A DNA stretch of 64,000 bases from positions 40,886-104,885 of the forward strand of contig CAZGVO010000013.1 in assembly GCA_964529175.1 (NCBI GenBank). Reading direction: 5' to 3'. The DNA is from JAAFJM01 sp964529175. GTDB taxonomy: Bacteria; Bacteroidota; Bacteroidia; UKL13-3. Positions 8,897 to 19,449 of the stretch are shown piece by piece. Under the pieces are notes generated by a model. The model was not told the origin of the DNA and ran no database searches. It was given only the letters and a program-made list of their open reading frames with translations. The stretch's first letter is position 1, and each line of letters begins with the position of its first letter. Made by a program: the position numbers and the translations under genes.

Positions 8897-10030
8897 TTAA
8901 TAGCTTTTTCCGTGGGTTAGTGATACCAATTTACTCACTGCAAATGGCATAGGTTTTAACGCTGTAATTAATAAATTAGTAAGTATAGGGTTGCCAAACA
9001 TTTTTTGAATTTTGCGGCCCACCCAAAGGCGTGTTCCAAACTGTTTTTGCCAGCTATAAGTATATTTTTCTAAAAGTTGGTTTTTATTTATTTCATTTTC
9101 AAAATAATAAGGCAATAGGTTGCTTAATATTTTGCTAGCATGCATGGCCATACTCATGCCATTGCCACATAAAGGAGTAATTAATCCGGCAGCATCACCA
9201 AGCATTATTATACCATTTTCGCTTTGTGTTTTGTTCGAAAAATTTATCTGTGAAATGGCTAATGGTTCATTGTAAAAACTTTCAAATTGGGTAAAATATT
9301 TTTTTAAGAAAACATTTTTATACAAAATATTTTCTTCCATTAGTTTAATATTTCCTTGGTATTGCTTTAAATTTTGGGCAGTGGTAAGGTAACACATACA
9401 GTACCTATCGTCTTCTATTTTTGATATGCCGCAGTAGCCATTTTCAAAATTATGTAATTCAATAGCATCTTCAGGTATATTGGCTTTTACGTGGTATTTT
9501 ATGCCAATATAATTATCAAGTCCTTTGGCTTTGTTTTTAATAAAATCGCGGTTTAGTTTTACATCCAAATTACTGCGTTTACCATAGCTGCCTATTACAG
9601 TTTGGGTGGTAAAATTTCCTTGGTCTGTTTGCGCTTCATAAATGGTTGGTGTTTGGTTTATAATATTTTGAACTTTACAGTTCTCTATTAAAATTACACC
9701 ATTTTTTTTAGCTTCATTAGCCAATAAAAAATCGAGTTTATAGCGTGAAATACCAAAACCACCAGGGTTTAATTGATGCTTTATGTAATTTCCATTTGGA
9801 GCTGAAACCGTAAGTTTTTGCAACCTTGGTAAATTTAATTCGGTAAGCGGAATACCACAGCTTTCTAGGTAATTCCACGATTCCATGGCAATGTATTCGC
9901 CACAAACTTTATGGTATGGATAACGCTCTTTTTCAAGTAAAGCTACCTGATAACCTTTTTTAGCCAATTGTATAGCAAGGGTAAGTCCACCCAAGCCGCC
10001 ACCAATTATAATACATTCATAATGTTGCAT
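8897..10030 (-). CDS. FAD-dependent oxidoreductase, geranylgeranyl-reductase-like
   Basis: A 377-residue flavoprotein. The FAD Rossmann motif is IIIGGGLGGLTLAIQLAKKG at the N-terminus, followed by KERYPYHKVCGEYIA, a signature of the geranylgeranyl reductase/digeranylgeranylglycerophospholipid reductase group, and the second FAD motif GIIMLGDAAGLITPLCGNGMS near residue 275. In Bacteroidota, relatives sit in flexirubin or type III polyketide clusters, but no such cluster is visible here. It starts 8 bp from the preceding T9SS gene's end on the same strand. Substrate unknown. Confidence 0.82.
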   Translation of the reverse strand: MQHYECIIIGGGLGGLTLAIQLAKKGYQVALLEKERYPYHKVCGEYIAMESWNYLESCGIPLTELNLPRLQKLTVSAPNGNYIKHQLNPGGFGISRYKLDFLLANEAKKNGVILIENCKVQNIINQTPTIYEAQTDQGNFTTQTVIGSYGKRSNLDVKLNRDFIKNKAKGLDNYIGIKYHVKANIPEDAIELHNFENGYCGISKIEDDRYCMCYLTTAQNLKQYQGNIKLMEENILYKNVFLKKYFTQFESFYNEPLAISQINFSNKTQSENGIIMLGDAAGLITPLCGNGMSMAMHASKILSNLLPYYFENEINKNQLLEKYTYSWQKQFGTRLWVGRKIQKMFGNPILTNLLITALKPMPFAVSKLVSLTHGKSY

Positions 10031-10038
10031 TTATGGTT

Positions 10039-12735
10039 TTACCTCATAATGGTTACTGTACCCCTAACTTTGCGTTCTTGGGTTCCTGCTAAATAGTTTT
10101 CGTAAATTTTTATGATATAAAAATACGTTCCAGAGGTTACATCTAATCCCGATTTTTGGTCTTTTCCATCCCAATTAATATCTATATTATTGGTTTCAAA
10201 AACGATATCGCCCCAACGGTTATAAATCTGTAAATCAATTTTTTCTATAAATCGGTAAGGAAAAGGCTTAAATAACTCATTTAAATTATTAGCATCTTTA
10301 TTAGGTGTAAATACATTTGGCAATACATAATAAGGGCAATTTTCAATACAAAATGCATTGGCATTTAAGTTACTTTCATTTCCTGTAGAGTCAATTGCAG
10401 TTACTGCATAACAGCCAGATATACTGTATTTTAACAGTGAGCTTGTATCGGTATAACTTAGTGTATTTGCATCAGTTATTGCTAGTACCTTCCAATTATC
10501 TTTAACTGTTTTTCTATAATATACTTTGTATTGAAATACATCTTTATCACAATCAGCGGGGTTAAACCAGTTTAATATTATATTGTTGGTATTAAATTGA
10601 TTACAAGGACTTATATAGCTTAGTTTGGGTGCACAAGGAGCAATGGTATCAACTGGAACACCACACATTTCTTGCGAATTATTAAATAGAGTATCTAAGT
10701 TATAAATAGGGTTGTAGTTTCCTGCTGAGGTTATGTAATAACAATAAGTTTGACCGTTAATTAAACCAGTATCTTTATAAAATAAATTAGTAGTGGTTCC
10801 TAAAAAATCAAAAGCGTTTCCATTGCGCTTGTAAACTTTATATAATTTATTAATCCAAGGAACATCAAACTTAAAGTTAATGGTTACAGAGCGATTGGAG
10901 TTATATGGTGTAATGAATACAGAACTTGCAGCTACACTCTGGTCTACATATTTCAAATTACCATTTTTGGTGCTGTAAAACATTACCCTGTAATCATATT
11001 GAATGTTTTGTGTATTTAGTAAACTATCAATTAAACTATCGTTTTCTATATCATTAAAAAAAGTATAAACCTTTCCATTGCCTACATTGGTAAAGTTTTG
11101 CTTGCCATATTCAGCTCTTTGTAATTGCACGGTGTAAGGTGGTTCGTATTGGCTCGAATCGAGCAAGAGAGGCTTAAGCCATTTTACCAAAATTTTGCCA
11201 TTAGTGGTATTGGTGGTTAACACGCTTACATTGGTTATAATAGGTTTTGTTCTCAATACCATAGCACAAACTTCTTTGCTTGCAATTCCTTCAGAACTTT
11301 CAGCCAAATCTACTATTTGTCCTTCATCGTTTCGGGCTAAATAAAAGGAAGTTATGCGGTAACAATAATTAACCAAAGGCGAAATTCCTTTACCATTATT
11401 GTTGTCAAAATAAGTAGTATTATTAACTCCTTGCACAGTATCAAGCAGTACAAAACCTGTTGATGGTGGCACTCCTGTTTGGCAAGTAGATGGATTCCAG
11501 AATGAACTATCAATTCGCCTATAAATTCTGTATCCAAAAGCAAAATTACACGAATCTGGACTCCAGTTTAGTTTAAAACCATTGCTATCAATTGTTACAG
11601 TTAGATTTTTGGGTGCTGGCCCAATTACCTTAATTTTAAACGATTTCAAATCGACCAATGGAATTGGATAACCATTATCAGTAGCTTTAAAATCTGCTTG
11701 AAATTTATCGGCTCTTATAGAAGTACATGCCGGTTTCCAACTAAACAAAAAGCCTGTTGGATTTCCAACTACCGTGTTTGGTGAAGTAACCGCTGGATTG
11801 AATTTTTGAACAAACGGTCCGCCAAAGGCAGTTAATGTTACCAATTGGCCATTATCAATATCGTTTGCCACAATATTTTTTTGTAATAAATTTCCCGCAA
11901 CTATACATTCATCTGTTAATGAGGATATTGTAGGAGGGTAGTTTAAACAGTCAGTTATACGTATTTGCATATCTCTATCTACATATCCTACCAAAATGGG
12001 TTTTATTTTACCATTTTTACGGTATTCTTTTACCCTAATAACAATATTGTAAATACCTGTTTCTATGGGTTTAGACCAAGTTAATAATCCAGTATTTTGA
12101 TTAATTGAAAATGAATCGGAAAAACTTGGAATATTAAACCCTGGTACATCGGTAAAAGGATCTATTTTAGGAGACCTAATTTCATATACTAAACTATCAC
12201 CATCAGCATCGTAAGCACTAGGATTGTGCACAAAAACTCTGTTTTTACAACCTCTATCTATTGGGCTTGAAAGTAAAACTGGAGATTGATTGGTAAATCC
12301 ATTATCAATTACTAAAACAGCAGTTACACAAAACGGAACGTTTACCGATTCTCCACCATTAATATTCCTAATACCATCTACTCTGTTTCTATCAAAAATA
12401 CTTACTGTAAATGAACCACTCCCTGTGTAAGTATGAACAGTTTTATAGGTATTGCGTTTAACGCCATAGCCAGGTTCATTACTTAAAATATCAATAGAAG
12501 AACGAGGAACTACTGCACTGGTTCTATCACCAAAATCAATTTGAACAGCACTTGTACTTGGGTCGGCTGCTACTTGTAGTTGATCAGTGTAAGTATAAAC
12601 CGTAATTTCAAAATTAAACCTCGAAATTTTTCGAAATACTATTTCGCCAGCACGGTAATGCGTAGCTAAAGCTAATTGAGCAATTAAGCTGAATGCAAAT
12701 AGTAAAATATATTGTTTGAAATAATTTTTAATCAC
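10039..12735 (-). CDS. Large T9SS type B surface protein with gliding-motility C-terminal domain
   Basis: An 898-residue exported protein. After the signal peptide (cut near ALA-THYRAGEI) come several beta-sandwich modules: an N-terminal domain often seen in this phylum starting THYRAGEIVFRKIS, and fibronectin-like repeats between about residues 380 and 790. The C-terminus (YVLPNVFTPNKDANNLNELFKP ... YNRWGDIVFE ... VTSGTYFYIIKI) is the CHU_C/type B sorting domain that targets proteins to the type IX system. Likely an adhesin or surface protein; no enzymatic motif seen. Confidence 0.88.
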   Translation of the reverse strand: MIKNYFKQYILLFAFSLIAQLALATHYRAGEIVFRKISRFNFEITVYTYTDQLQVAADPSTSAVQIDFGDRTSAVVPRSSIDILSNEPGYGVKRNTYKTVHTYTGSGSFTVSIFDRNRVDGIRNINGGESVNVPFCVTAVLVIDNGFTNQSPVLLSSPIDRGCKNRVFVHNPSAYDADGDSLVYEIRSPKIDPFTDVPGFNIPSFSDSFSINQNTGLLTWSKPIETGIYNIVIRVKEYRKNGKIKPILVGYVDRDMQIRITDCLNYPPTISSLTDECIVAGNLLQKNIVANDIDNGQLVTLTAFGGPFVQKFNPAVTSPNTVVGNPTGFLFSWKPACTSIRADKFQADFKATDNGYPIPLVDLKSFKIKVIGPAPKNLTVTIDSNGFKLNWSPDSCNFAFGYRIYRRIDSSFWNPSTCQTGVPPSTGFVLLDTVQGVNNTTYFDNNNGKGISPLVNYCYRITSFYLARNDEGQIVDLAESSEGIASKEVCAMVLRTKPIITNVSVLTTNTTNGKILVKWLKPLLLDSSQYEPPYTVQLQRAEYGKQNFTNVGNGKVYTFFNDIENDSLIDSLLNTQNIQYDYRVMFYSTKNGNLKYVDQSVAASSVFITPYNSNRSVTINFKFDVPWINKLYKVYKRNGNAFDFLGTTTNLFYKDTGLINGQTYCYYITSAGNYNPIYNLDTLFNNSQEMCGVPVDTIAPCAPKLSYISPCNQFNTNNIILNWFNPADCDKDVFQYKVYYRKTVKDNWKVLAITDANTLSYTDTSSLLKYSISGCYAVTAIDSTGNESNLNANAFCIENCPYYVLPNVFTPNKDANNLNELFKPFPYRFIEKIDLQIYNRWGDIVFETNNIDINWDGKDQKSGLDVTSGTYFYIIKIYENYLAGTQERKVRGTVTIMR

Positions 12736-12811
12736 GATTATAGTATAGTTTATTACTACTAAATTTTAATGACAGCAAATTAGTACTTTTTGTTGCATAT
12801 TATAAAAATAA

Positions 12812-12851
12812 AAAAATCCATTAACTGTAAAATTACTGTTAATGGATTTTT
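12812..12851 (-). terminator. Terminator of the sdh operon
   Basis: Perfect 14-bp arms AAAAATCCATTAAC/GTTAATGGATTTTT around a 12-nt loop, 22 bp past the sdhB stop codon in minus-strand reading. Confidence 0.88.
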
Positions 12852-12872
12852 AGGTAAATATTGCTTTAAAAA

Positions 12873-13640
12873 TTAGCTTCTATCAGAACCTAATTGCGCA
12901 GCAAAATACTCACGGTTTAAGCGAGCAATATTGGTTAACGAAATTTCTTTAGGACACTCAGCTGAACAAGCACCAGTGTTGGTACAAGCACCAAAACCTT
13001 CTGAATCCATTTGAGCTACCATGTTTAACACACGGCTACTTCTTTCAGGGGCGCCTTGAGGCAATAATGCCAATTGCGAAACTTTGGCTGAAACAAATAA
13101 CATAGCACTTGAATTTTTACAAGCAGCTACACAAGCACCACAACCAATACAAGCAGCAGCAGCAAAGGCTTCGTCTGCATTGTCTTTTGGAATTGGCAAG
13201 CTGTTAGCATCTTGCGCATTACCAGTATTTACCGAAATAAATCCACCTGATGCAATAATTCTATCAAACGCTGATCTATCTACTGCTAAATCTTTTATAA
13301 CAGGAAATGCCGCAGCTCTCCATGGTTCTACCACAATGGTATCGCCATCTTTAAAGCTACGCATGTGTAATTGGCAAGTAGTTACACCTTGGTTTGGTCC
13401 ATGCGGACGACCATTGATGTACATACTACACATACCACAAATACCTTCTCTACAATCGTGATCAAAAGCAATAGGCTCATCTTTACCTTCGCTTACTAAT
13501 CTATCATTTAACACGTCAAACATTTCAAGGAATGACATATCAGGTGATACACCTTCTACTTTGTAATCAACTAATTTACCTTGGCTTTTGCCATTTTTTT
13601 GGCGCCAAACTTTTAAGTTGATATTCATATTTCCGCTCAT
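12873..13640 (-). CDS. sdhB: Succinate dehydrogenase/fumarate reductase iron-sulfur subunit
   Basis: A 255-residue subunit carrying the three iron-sulfur clusters: the plant-type 2Fe-2S ligands in CREGICGMCSMYINGRPHG with a distal Cys in TTCQLHM, the 4Fe-4S site CIGCGACVAACKN, and CTNTGACSAECPKE for the 3Fe-4S cluster. Passes electrons from the flavoprotein to the quinone site in SdhC. Third gene of the sdhCAB operon (77 bp after sdhA). The sequence type is that of Bacteroidota and epsilonproteobacterial 'non-classical' complexes with a long intercluster linker. Confidence 0.96.
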   Translation of the reverse strand: MSGNMNINLKVWRQKNGKSQGKLVDYKVEGVSPDMSFLEMFDVLNDRLVSEGKDEPIAFDHDCREGICGMCSMYINGRPHGPNQGVTTCQLHMRSFKDGDTIVVEPWRAAAFPVIKDLAVDRSAFDRIIASGGFISVNTGNAQDANSLPIPKDNADEAFAAAACIGCGACVAACKNSSAMLFVSAKVSQLALLPQGAPERSSRVLNMVAQMDSEGFGACTNTGACSAECPKEISLTNIARLNREYFAAQLGSDRS

Positions 13641-13717
13641 TTTATTTAATTTTATTGGTTGATTATATGGTTATTAGTTCAACTAAATAAACTGCTAACC
13701 TTTTAACTTATTAACTC

Positions 13718-15715
13718 TTATTTGTAGCTACGTTGTGCAATTTTAATGTTTTCGTAAACTAAATCTTCTTTGTGTAACGACCAGTTGCTTAAGTCTTTAT
13801 ATTCCCAAGCAGCCACGTATTTGTAGTTTTCGTCATCGCGTTTTGCTTCACCTTCTTCAGTTTGGTGATCTTCACGGAAGTGACCTCCACAGCTTTCATT
13901 ACGTTCTAAAGCATCTTTACACATTAGTTCGCCTAATTCAATAAAATCAGCAACGCGACCAGCTTTTTCTAATTCTGGATTAAACTCATTAGCATCGCCT
14001 GGTACGCGAACATCGCTCCAGAACTCTTCTCTAATTTTTTGAATTTCAGAAATAGCCCAAGTTAAACCTTCTACATTACGAGCCATACCACATTTATCCC
14101 ACATAATTTTACCTAAACGTTTGTGGAAATAATCTACAGGTTTGGTTCCTTTTATAGCCAATAATTTGTTCAATCTTTCACTAACTTCGTTTTCTGCTTT
14201 AACAAATGCTTCATGATCTGTAGAAATAGCTTTTACACTGATTTCGTTAGCTAAATAAGCACCAATTGTATAAGGAATTACAAAATAACCATCAGCTAAA
14301 CCTTGCATTAAAGCTGAAGCTCCTAAACGGTTAGCACCATGGTCAGAGAAATTTGCCTCACCTAAAGCATATAAACCAGGAACGGTTGTCATTAAATTAT
14401 AATCAACCCATAAACCACCCATAGTGTAATGTACCGCAGGGTAAATCATCATTGGGTTTTTGTATGGATCAACACCAGTAATTTGTTTATACATATCAAA
14501 CAAGTTACCATATTTTTCTTTAATTACTTCGTGGCCAAATGCAGTTAATTGCTCTTCGGTTGGATTAGCAATATGTTTTAAAGTAGCAACTTGTTTACCA
14601 TATTTATACTTCATGTTGAAAGCAAAATCTAAGTAAACAGCTTCACCAGTTTTATTTACACCAAAACCAGCATCGCAACGCTCTTTAGCAGCACGAGAAG
14701 CCACATCTCGAGGTACTAAATTACCAAACGCAGGGTAGCGTCTTTCTAAGTAGTAATCTCTGTCTTCTTCTTTTAAATCGTTAGGATTTAATTTTCCTTC
14801 GCGGATAGCAGCTGCATCTTCTTTGCGTTTTGGAACCCAAATACGACCATCGTTACGTAACGATTCACTCATCAAAGTTAATTTTGATTGGTGATCGCCA
14901 GAAACTGGAATACAAGTTGGGTGAATTTGAGTGTAGCAAGGGTTGCCAAAAAATGCACCTTTTTTGTGTGCTTTCCAAGCTGCCGTTACGTTACTTCCCA
15001 TTGCATTGGTTGAAAGGAAAAACACGTTTCCATACCCACCTGTACATAATAATACTGCATGTCCAAAGTGGCGCTCTAATTTACCCGAAACTAAATCGCG
15101 AGCTATAATACCACGACATTTGCCATCAATATTAACTACATCTAACATTTCGTGGCGTGAATATAAACGCACGTTACCTAAACCAACTTGGCGTTGTAAA
15201 CCTGAATATGCACCTAATAATAACTGTTGACCAGTTTGACCAGCAGCATAAAAAGTACGTTGTACTTGCGTTCCACCAAACGAACGGTTACTTAATAACC
15301 CTCCGTATTCGCGGGCAAAAGGTACACCACTAGCTACAGATTGGTCAATAATATTACCACTTACTTCAGCTAAACGATGAACGTTTGCTTCGCGAGCACG
15401 GTAATCGCCACCTTTAATGGTATCGTAAAATAAACGGTAAACTGAGTCACCATCATTTTGATAATTTTTAGCAGCATTTATACCTCCTTGAGCAGCAATA
15501 GAGTGCGCTCTACGAGGAGAATCTTGAAAACAAAAAGCTTTAACTTTATAACCTAACTCGGCTAATGTAGCAGCAGCCGAAGCACCTGCCAAACCTGTTC
15601 CAACAACTATAATTTCTAAACTACGTTTGTTAGCAGGATTTACCAATGGAACTGTAGATTTGTACTTAGTCCATTTTGATTCTATTGGGCCTTGAGGAAT
15701 TTTTGAATCTAACAT
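13718..15715 (-). CDS. sdhA: Succinate dehydrogenase/fumarate reductase flavoprotein subunit
   Basis: A 665-residue subunit. FAD-binding GTGLAGASAAATLAELG near residue 38, the covalent-FAD histidine in RRAHSIAAQGGINAA, the catalytic region PTCIPVSGDHQSKLTLMSE and the active-site segment RLGASALMQGLADGYF are all present and unbroken. Oxidises succinate to fumarate in the TCA cycle. Member of the B-type (cytochrome b558-linked) complexes with a single membrane subunit, consistent with sdhC upstream and no sdhD. Confidence 0.96.
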   Translation of the reverse strand: MLDSKIPQGPIESKWTKYKSTVPLVNPANKRSLEIIVVGTGLAGASAAATLAELGYKVKAFCFQDSPRRAHSIAAQGGINAAKNYQNDGDSVYRLFYDTIKGGDYRAREANVHRLAEVSGNIIDQSVASGVPFAREYGGLLSNRSFGGTQVQRTFYAAGQTGQQLLLGAYSGLQRQVGLGNVRLYSRHEMLDVVNIDGKCRGIIARDLVSGKLERHFGHAVLLCTGGYGNVFFLSTNAMGSNVTAAWKAHKKGAFFGNPCYTQIHPTCIPVSGDHQSKLTLMSESLRNDGRIWVPKRKEDAAAIREGKLNPNDLKEEDRDYYLERRYPAFGNLVPRDVASRAAKERCDAGFGVNKTGEAVYLDFAFNMKYKYGKQVATLKHIANPTEEQLTAFGHEVIKEKYGNLFDMYKQITGVDPYKNPMMIYPAVHYTMGGLWVDYNLMTTVPGLYALGEANFSDHGANRLGASALMQGLADGYFVIPYTIGAYLANEISVKAISTDHEAFVKAENEVSERLNKLLAIKGTKPVDYFHKRLGKIMWDKCGMARNVEGLTWAISEIQKIREEFWSDVRVPGDANEFNPELEKAGRVADFIELGELMCKDALERNESCGGHFREDHQTEEGEAKRDDENYKYVAAWEYKDLSNWSLHKEDLVYENIKIAQRSYK

Positions 15716-15749
15716 CTTTATATATTATTAACGGTAAATGTTTATTTAA

Positions 15750-16526
15750 TTATTTGATAAAAAAGTAAAGTGGCATTGCTGCAAATCCAATTGGAATTAA
15801 TATAGCAAACACGCCAATTCCAATAAAGTTTATAGCACCATTATATTTTTTATGATTTAAACCCATAGTTTGAAAAGCCGATTTAAAACCATGGTATAAA
15901 TGGAACGATAATGCAGCCATAGCTATAATATACAATGCTACTAACCATAATTCTTTAAAACCTAATTCTACTGAGCGGAATAAGTCTTTTACAATAGTTA
16001 CTTTCATTAAACCTTCACTTTGCTCTTCCATTTTTGAGTTCATGGTAAAGTTATCAGGCATATAGTCTGATTGAATTTCGCCAGTTTGAATATTTTCGGT
16101 ATAACGAGTGTAAGGAACATTTCCAAACTTGTACTGCCACCAAAAATTGCTCATGTGAACGGCAATAAAAACTAAAATAATAGTACCTAAAATGCCCATA
16201 TTGCGGCTGCTCCAATGGCTATTTGCTTTACCATCAAAAGCTTGGTACTTAACCGGACGTGCTTTTTTGTTTTGAAAAACCAAAGCAATACCTTTAAATG
16301 CATGAAACAAAATAGCAGCATATAATAAATACGAAGTGGTTTTAATCAATGGATTTGTTGTCATAAATACTGCGTATTTATTAAAAGCTAATCCAGCATC
16401 GTGTTTAAATAGCTGTAAATTTCCTACCATGTGTATTATCAGGAATGAACATAAGAACAATCCTGTAAGTGCCATGATTAATTTTTGACCTAGCGAAGAG
16501 CTAAACATTTTAGTAATCCAATTCAT
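15750..16526 (-). CDS. sdhC: Succinate dehydrogenase cytochrome b subunit
   Basis: A 258-residue membrane protein with five hydrophobic segments, the B. subtilis/Wolinella cytochrome b558 type. Haem-ligand histidines can be placed in FLIIHMVGNL, ILFHAFKGIA, FIAVHMSNFW and FHLYHGFKSA. Reduces menaquinone. First gene of the operon, 34 bp from sdhA. The promoter should lie in the 300-bp AT-rich gap upstream, but no convincing -33/-7 pair was identified. Confidence 0.94.
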   Translation of the reverse strand: MNWITKMFSSSLGQKLIMALTGLFLCSFLIIHMVGNLQLFKHDAGLAFNKYAVFMTTNPLIKTTSYLLYAAILFHAFKGIALVFQNKKARPVKYQAFDGKANSHWSSRNMGILGTIILVFIAVHMSNFWWQYKFGNVPYTRYTENIQTGEIQSDYMPDNFTMNSKMEEQSEGLMKVTIVKDLFRSVELGFKELWLVALYIIAMAALSFHLYHGFKSAFQTMGLNHKKYNGAINFIGIGVFAILIPIGFAAMPLYFFIK

Positions 16527-16853
16527 TTTTAGTTATTGTAAATTTATTTATGACTGCGAATGTAACCGAAGCGTCAGTAAAGGTGTAGCTGATTAAAATC
16601 AAAAGCATGTATTTAGACTAAATTTAAATAAGATGCTGAAGGCCAATAAATACTACAGTTTTGGAGCTTGCTTTTAATTACATTTTATCATTTTATACAA
16701 ATTGATATATAATATAAAATAATTATAGGTTAGGCTTAAATTGGTTAAATAAATCCCATTTTGAGCCTTTTTTGAAACATTTATTTTTTCTAATTTATTA
16801 ATAATAAGCATATTGTAATTATTGGAATAGTATATGCTTTGGGTTTTGTAACT
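16527..16853. other. Divergent intergenic region between sdhC and LruC gene
   Basis: About 327 bp, AT-rich, between two divergent genes, so promoters for both directions should lie here. No inverted repeat, small ORF or recognisable operator was found. Confidence 0.5.
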
Positions 16854-18140
16854 ATGAGACTATTAAAGACAATTTTAGCTGTTATTATTACTGGTTTGGC
16901 CATATCTTGCTTAAAAGAGCCAAAACTAATGCCTAAAGATGGAACTAGCAATAATGGAGGTTATGGCGTTCCGCCTATTAATTTTGGTTGGGAAAATTCA
17001 AAAACTGTAAAGTTAAATGTGGGCATAACTGCATTTAAAGCCAATACCGAAAAGCATGTTATTGCTGTGTACACTCAAAATCCAAAGTTGGGAGGTAAGC
17101 TAATTACCTGCGGAACTGCATCGGCCCTTCATCATTTTGAAACACAATTTTCGTTAGCCAATATTTACGATAAAGTTTTTATACAAGAAATAGTTCCTGG
17201 AGTTGGTATTTATAATAAAGAAGTGGCATTAAATAATAGCATCATAACAGTTAAGTTTAATAATGCCAATGCTAGCTTAGGTAAAACTGGAAATATTATT
17301 CCTCCGCAAATAGATACGGATAAAGATTTGGTGCCCGATTCGGTTGATCAATATCCTTACGATTCAACTAAGGCTTACAATAATTTTTATCCTTTTGAAA
17401 ATAGCAAAGCCACTTTGGCTTTTGAAGATTTATGGCCATCGCTTGGCGATTACGATATGAACGATGTGGTAATAGGTTATAAATACAATATTGTAACCAA
17501 TGCAAGCAATAGGGTAGTGCAAGTTTTGGCAAATTATACATTGCTAGCTACTGGAGGGTCGTTTAAAAACGGTTTTGGAGTGGAGTTCCCAATTAGTAGA
17601 AGTCAGATTAACGAACTTTCGGGCGCAGGGTTAGAAAGTGGTCAAAGCAAGGCAGTTATTATTTTATTTAATAATATGCGCAATGAAATGGAAACATATA
17701 ACACAGTTACCACACAAGCTATTTCTGATTCAATTAATTATAATGTGAGTTTTAATGTAATAAATGGTCCGCTGTTAGCCGATTTTGGTTTGAGTGCTTA
17801 TAATCCATTTATTTGGAATAATACCAGTGGCTTTGGTAGAGGTTATGAGGTGCATTTACCTAATAACTTACCAACTAATTTAGCCAATGTAAATTTATTT
17901 GGAACCCATTTAGATAATTCGAGCTTAACATTTGGTAGGTATTATGTATCAAAAACCAACGAAATGCCATGGGCTTTAAATATTCCAGCTCCGTTTAGTT
18001 ACCCAAAAGAAAAAAGCAAAATAAACGAGGCCTATTTAAAATTTAACGATTGGGTGCAGTCGTGCGGAGTGCAAAACAACGATTGGTATTTGAATAAAAA
18101 CGGTTATAGAAATAATGATAAAATTTTTGTAAAACCATAG
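16854..18140 (+). CDS. LruC-domain lipoprotein
   Basis: 428 residues from the ATG at 16854; an upstream in-frame TTG at 16839 is possible but would spoil the signal peptide. The signal ends in a lipobox AISCLKE. The C-terminal half is an LruC domain: calcium-type DTDKDLVPDSVDQYPYD repeat, then FEDLWPSLGDYDMNDVVIGYKYN and GFGVEFPI. LruC was named from Leptospira surface lipoproteins; Bacteroidota have many. The domain is repeated in the paralogue at 19450, with which it shares near-identical blocks. A surface location is expected, function unknown. Confidence 0.82.
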   Translation: MRLLKTILAVIITGLAISCLKEPKLMPKDGTSNNGGYGVPPINFGWENSKTVKLNVGITAFKANTEKHVIAVYTQNPKLGGKLITCGTASALHHFETQFSLANIYDKVFIQEIVPGVGIYNKEVALNNSIITVKFNNANASLGKTGNIIPPQIDTDKDLVPDSVDQYPYDSTKAYNNFYPFENSKATLAFEDLWPSLGDYDMNDVVIGYKYNIVTNASNRVVQVLANYTLLATGGSFKNGFGVEFPISRSQINELSGAGLESGQSKAVIILFNNMRNEMETYNTVTTQAISDSINYNVSFNVINGPLLADFGLSAYNPFIWNNTSGFGRGYEVHLPNNLPTNLANVNLFGTHLDNSSLTFGRYYVSKTNEMPWALNIPAPFSYPKEKSKINEAYLKFNDWVQSCGVQNNDWYLNKNGYRNNDKIFVKP

Positions 18141-18255
18141 CTATAATATATTGATTATCAATATTTTATAAGGTTTGTTTTTTAGTAGTCTATAATTTTT
18201 TTGATACAGTTTAAAACAATATAGTTTTAAATAATGCTTTGCTTTATTAATAAAC

Positions 18256-19119
18256 TTATTTTATTAAACGAATAGTAAATTTAATTGCATGAACCAGTAA
18301 TAAAGCAATTAATCCACCTAAAAGTCCTAAACATAATTCCTTAAGAACATTGGGCCAGTTGGGTAAAATATGATGCAAGTAATCAATATTATGTTCAAAA
18401 ATTCCACCTGAAACCAAAACTAAAGCAATGGTTCCAACTATAGCAAAAAACTTAATAATGAGTGGCAGTGTTTTTACCAAACCAATTCCTATGGTGTTTA
18501 ATGGTCCTTTTTGATTTGATTTTTTTATTAAACTGTAACCAACATCATCCATTCTTACAATAATACCTACTAGCCCATAAACCCCAATTGTGGCTAGGAT
18601 AGAAACTACCGAAACCGTAATTATTTGCAGGGTAATATTTTGGTCTAAAACTGTGCTTAAAGCTATAATTACTATTTCTACCGAAAGTATAAAATCGGTG
18701 GTAATGGCTGACTTTATTTTAGTTTTCTCTAAATCTAATTCATTGTTTAAAGGTTCTGTAGTGGTAGTTTCTAATACATGGTTTTTATGAAAAAAATATT
18801 CAATTATTTTTTCTACCCCTTCGTATGCCAAATAAAATCCTCCTAAGAGTAAAATTACTTTTATAGCTTCGGGTAAAAATAAATTTAAAACCAAGGCTAT
18901 TGGAACTATAATTAGTTTATTAATAAATGAACCTTTGGTTATTGCCCAAAGAACTGGAATCTCTCGAGATGAAACAAAACCAGTCGATTTTTCAGCGTTT
19001 ACTGCTAAGTCATCTCCAAGAATTCCAGCTGTTTTTTTTGTGGCTACTTTAGCTGTTAAAGCCACATCGTCCATTAAAGTTGCTATATCGTCTAAAATTG
19101 CAAAAATACCTGATGCCAT
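18256..19119 (-). CDS. DUF808 family membrane protein (YedI-like)
   Basis: A 287-residue inner-membrane protein beginning MASGIFAILDDIATLMDDVA, the diagnostic start of DUF808/YedI, with about six hydrophobic segments. No enzymatic motif. It lies in reverse orientation between the two LruC genes, which suggests the LruC pair did not arise as a simple tandem duplication, or that this gene was inserted later. Confidence 0.88.
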   Translation of the reverse strand: MASGIFAILDDIATLMDDVALTAKVATKKTAGILGDDLAVNAEKSTGFVSSREIPVLWAITKGSFINKLIIVPIALVLNLFLPEAIKVILLLGGFYLAYEGVEKIIEYFFHKNHVLETTTTEPLNNELDLEKTKIKSAITTDFILSVEIVIIALSTVLDQNITLQIITVSVVSILATIGVYGLVGIIVRMDDVGYSLIKKSNQKGPLNTIGIGLVKTLPLIIKFFAIVGTIALVLVSGGIFEHNIDYLHHILPNWPNVLKELCLGLLGGLIALLLVHAIKFTIRLIK

Positions 19120-19449
19120 GTATTAAAAATGAGGCGGCAAATTAGTAATAAATATAAGTTGTTCAACCTTTTTTGCTCCTATTTTTCTTATGCTTTAAAA
19201 AACACTCAACTCAAAATTTCAGAAATAAGTAAAGAAATTATATTAAATTCCAACTTATGAGTGACTATTTTTAACTGTTTAAGTGAATCTTTTTCAGGCC
19301 GAAATAAAATATTAGGGTGCTATTTTGAGAAAAAATGTCCCATATTGATACATGTTTATAAACCTGTATAAAACTAAATACTTAAAAATCATTACTTTGC
19401 AATTTAAGCCTAATTATTGTTATAATTAAATCAAACTAAAACACAAAAA
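19120..19449. other. Intergenic region upstream of the second LruC gene
   Basis: 330 bp, AT-rich, between divergent genes. A near-match to the Bacteroidota -7 element (TACTTTGC, around 19393) precedes the 19450 start by about 55 bp; no clear -33 box. Nothing else recognisable. Confidence 0.4.

Noticed and set aside
12873..15715. Long reverse-frame ORFs over sdhB and sdhA
   Set aside because: They are antisense shadows of strongly coding genes.
16839..16853. TTG start for the first LruC gene
   Set aside because: The ATG at 16854 gives a normal lipoprotein signal and the longer form does not.
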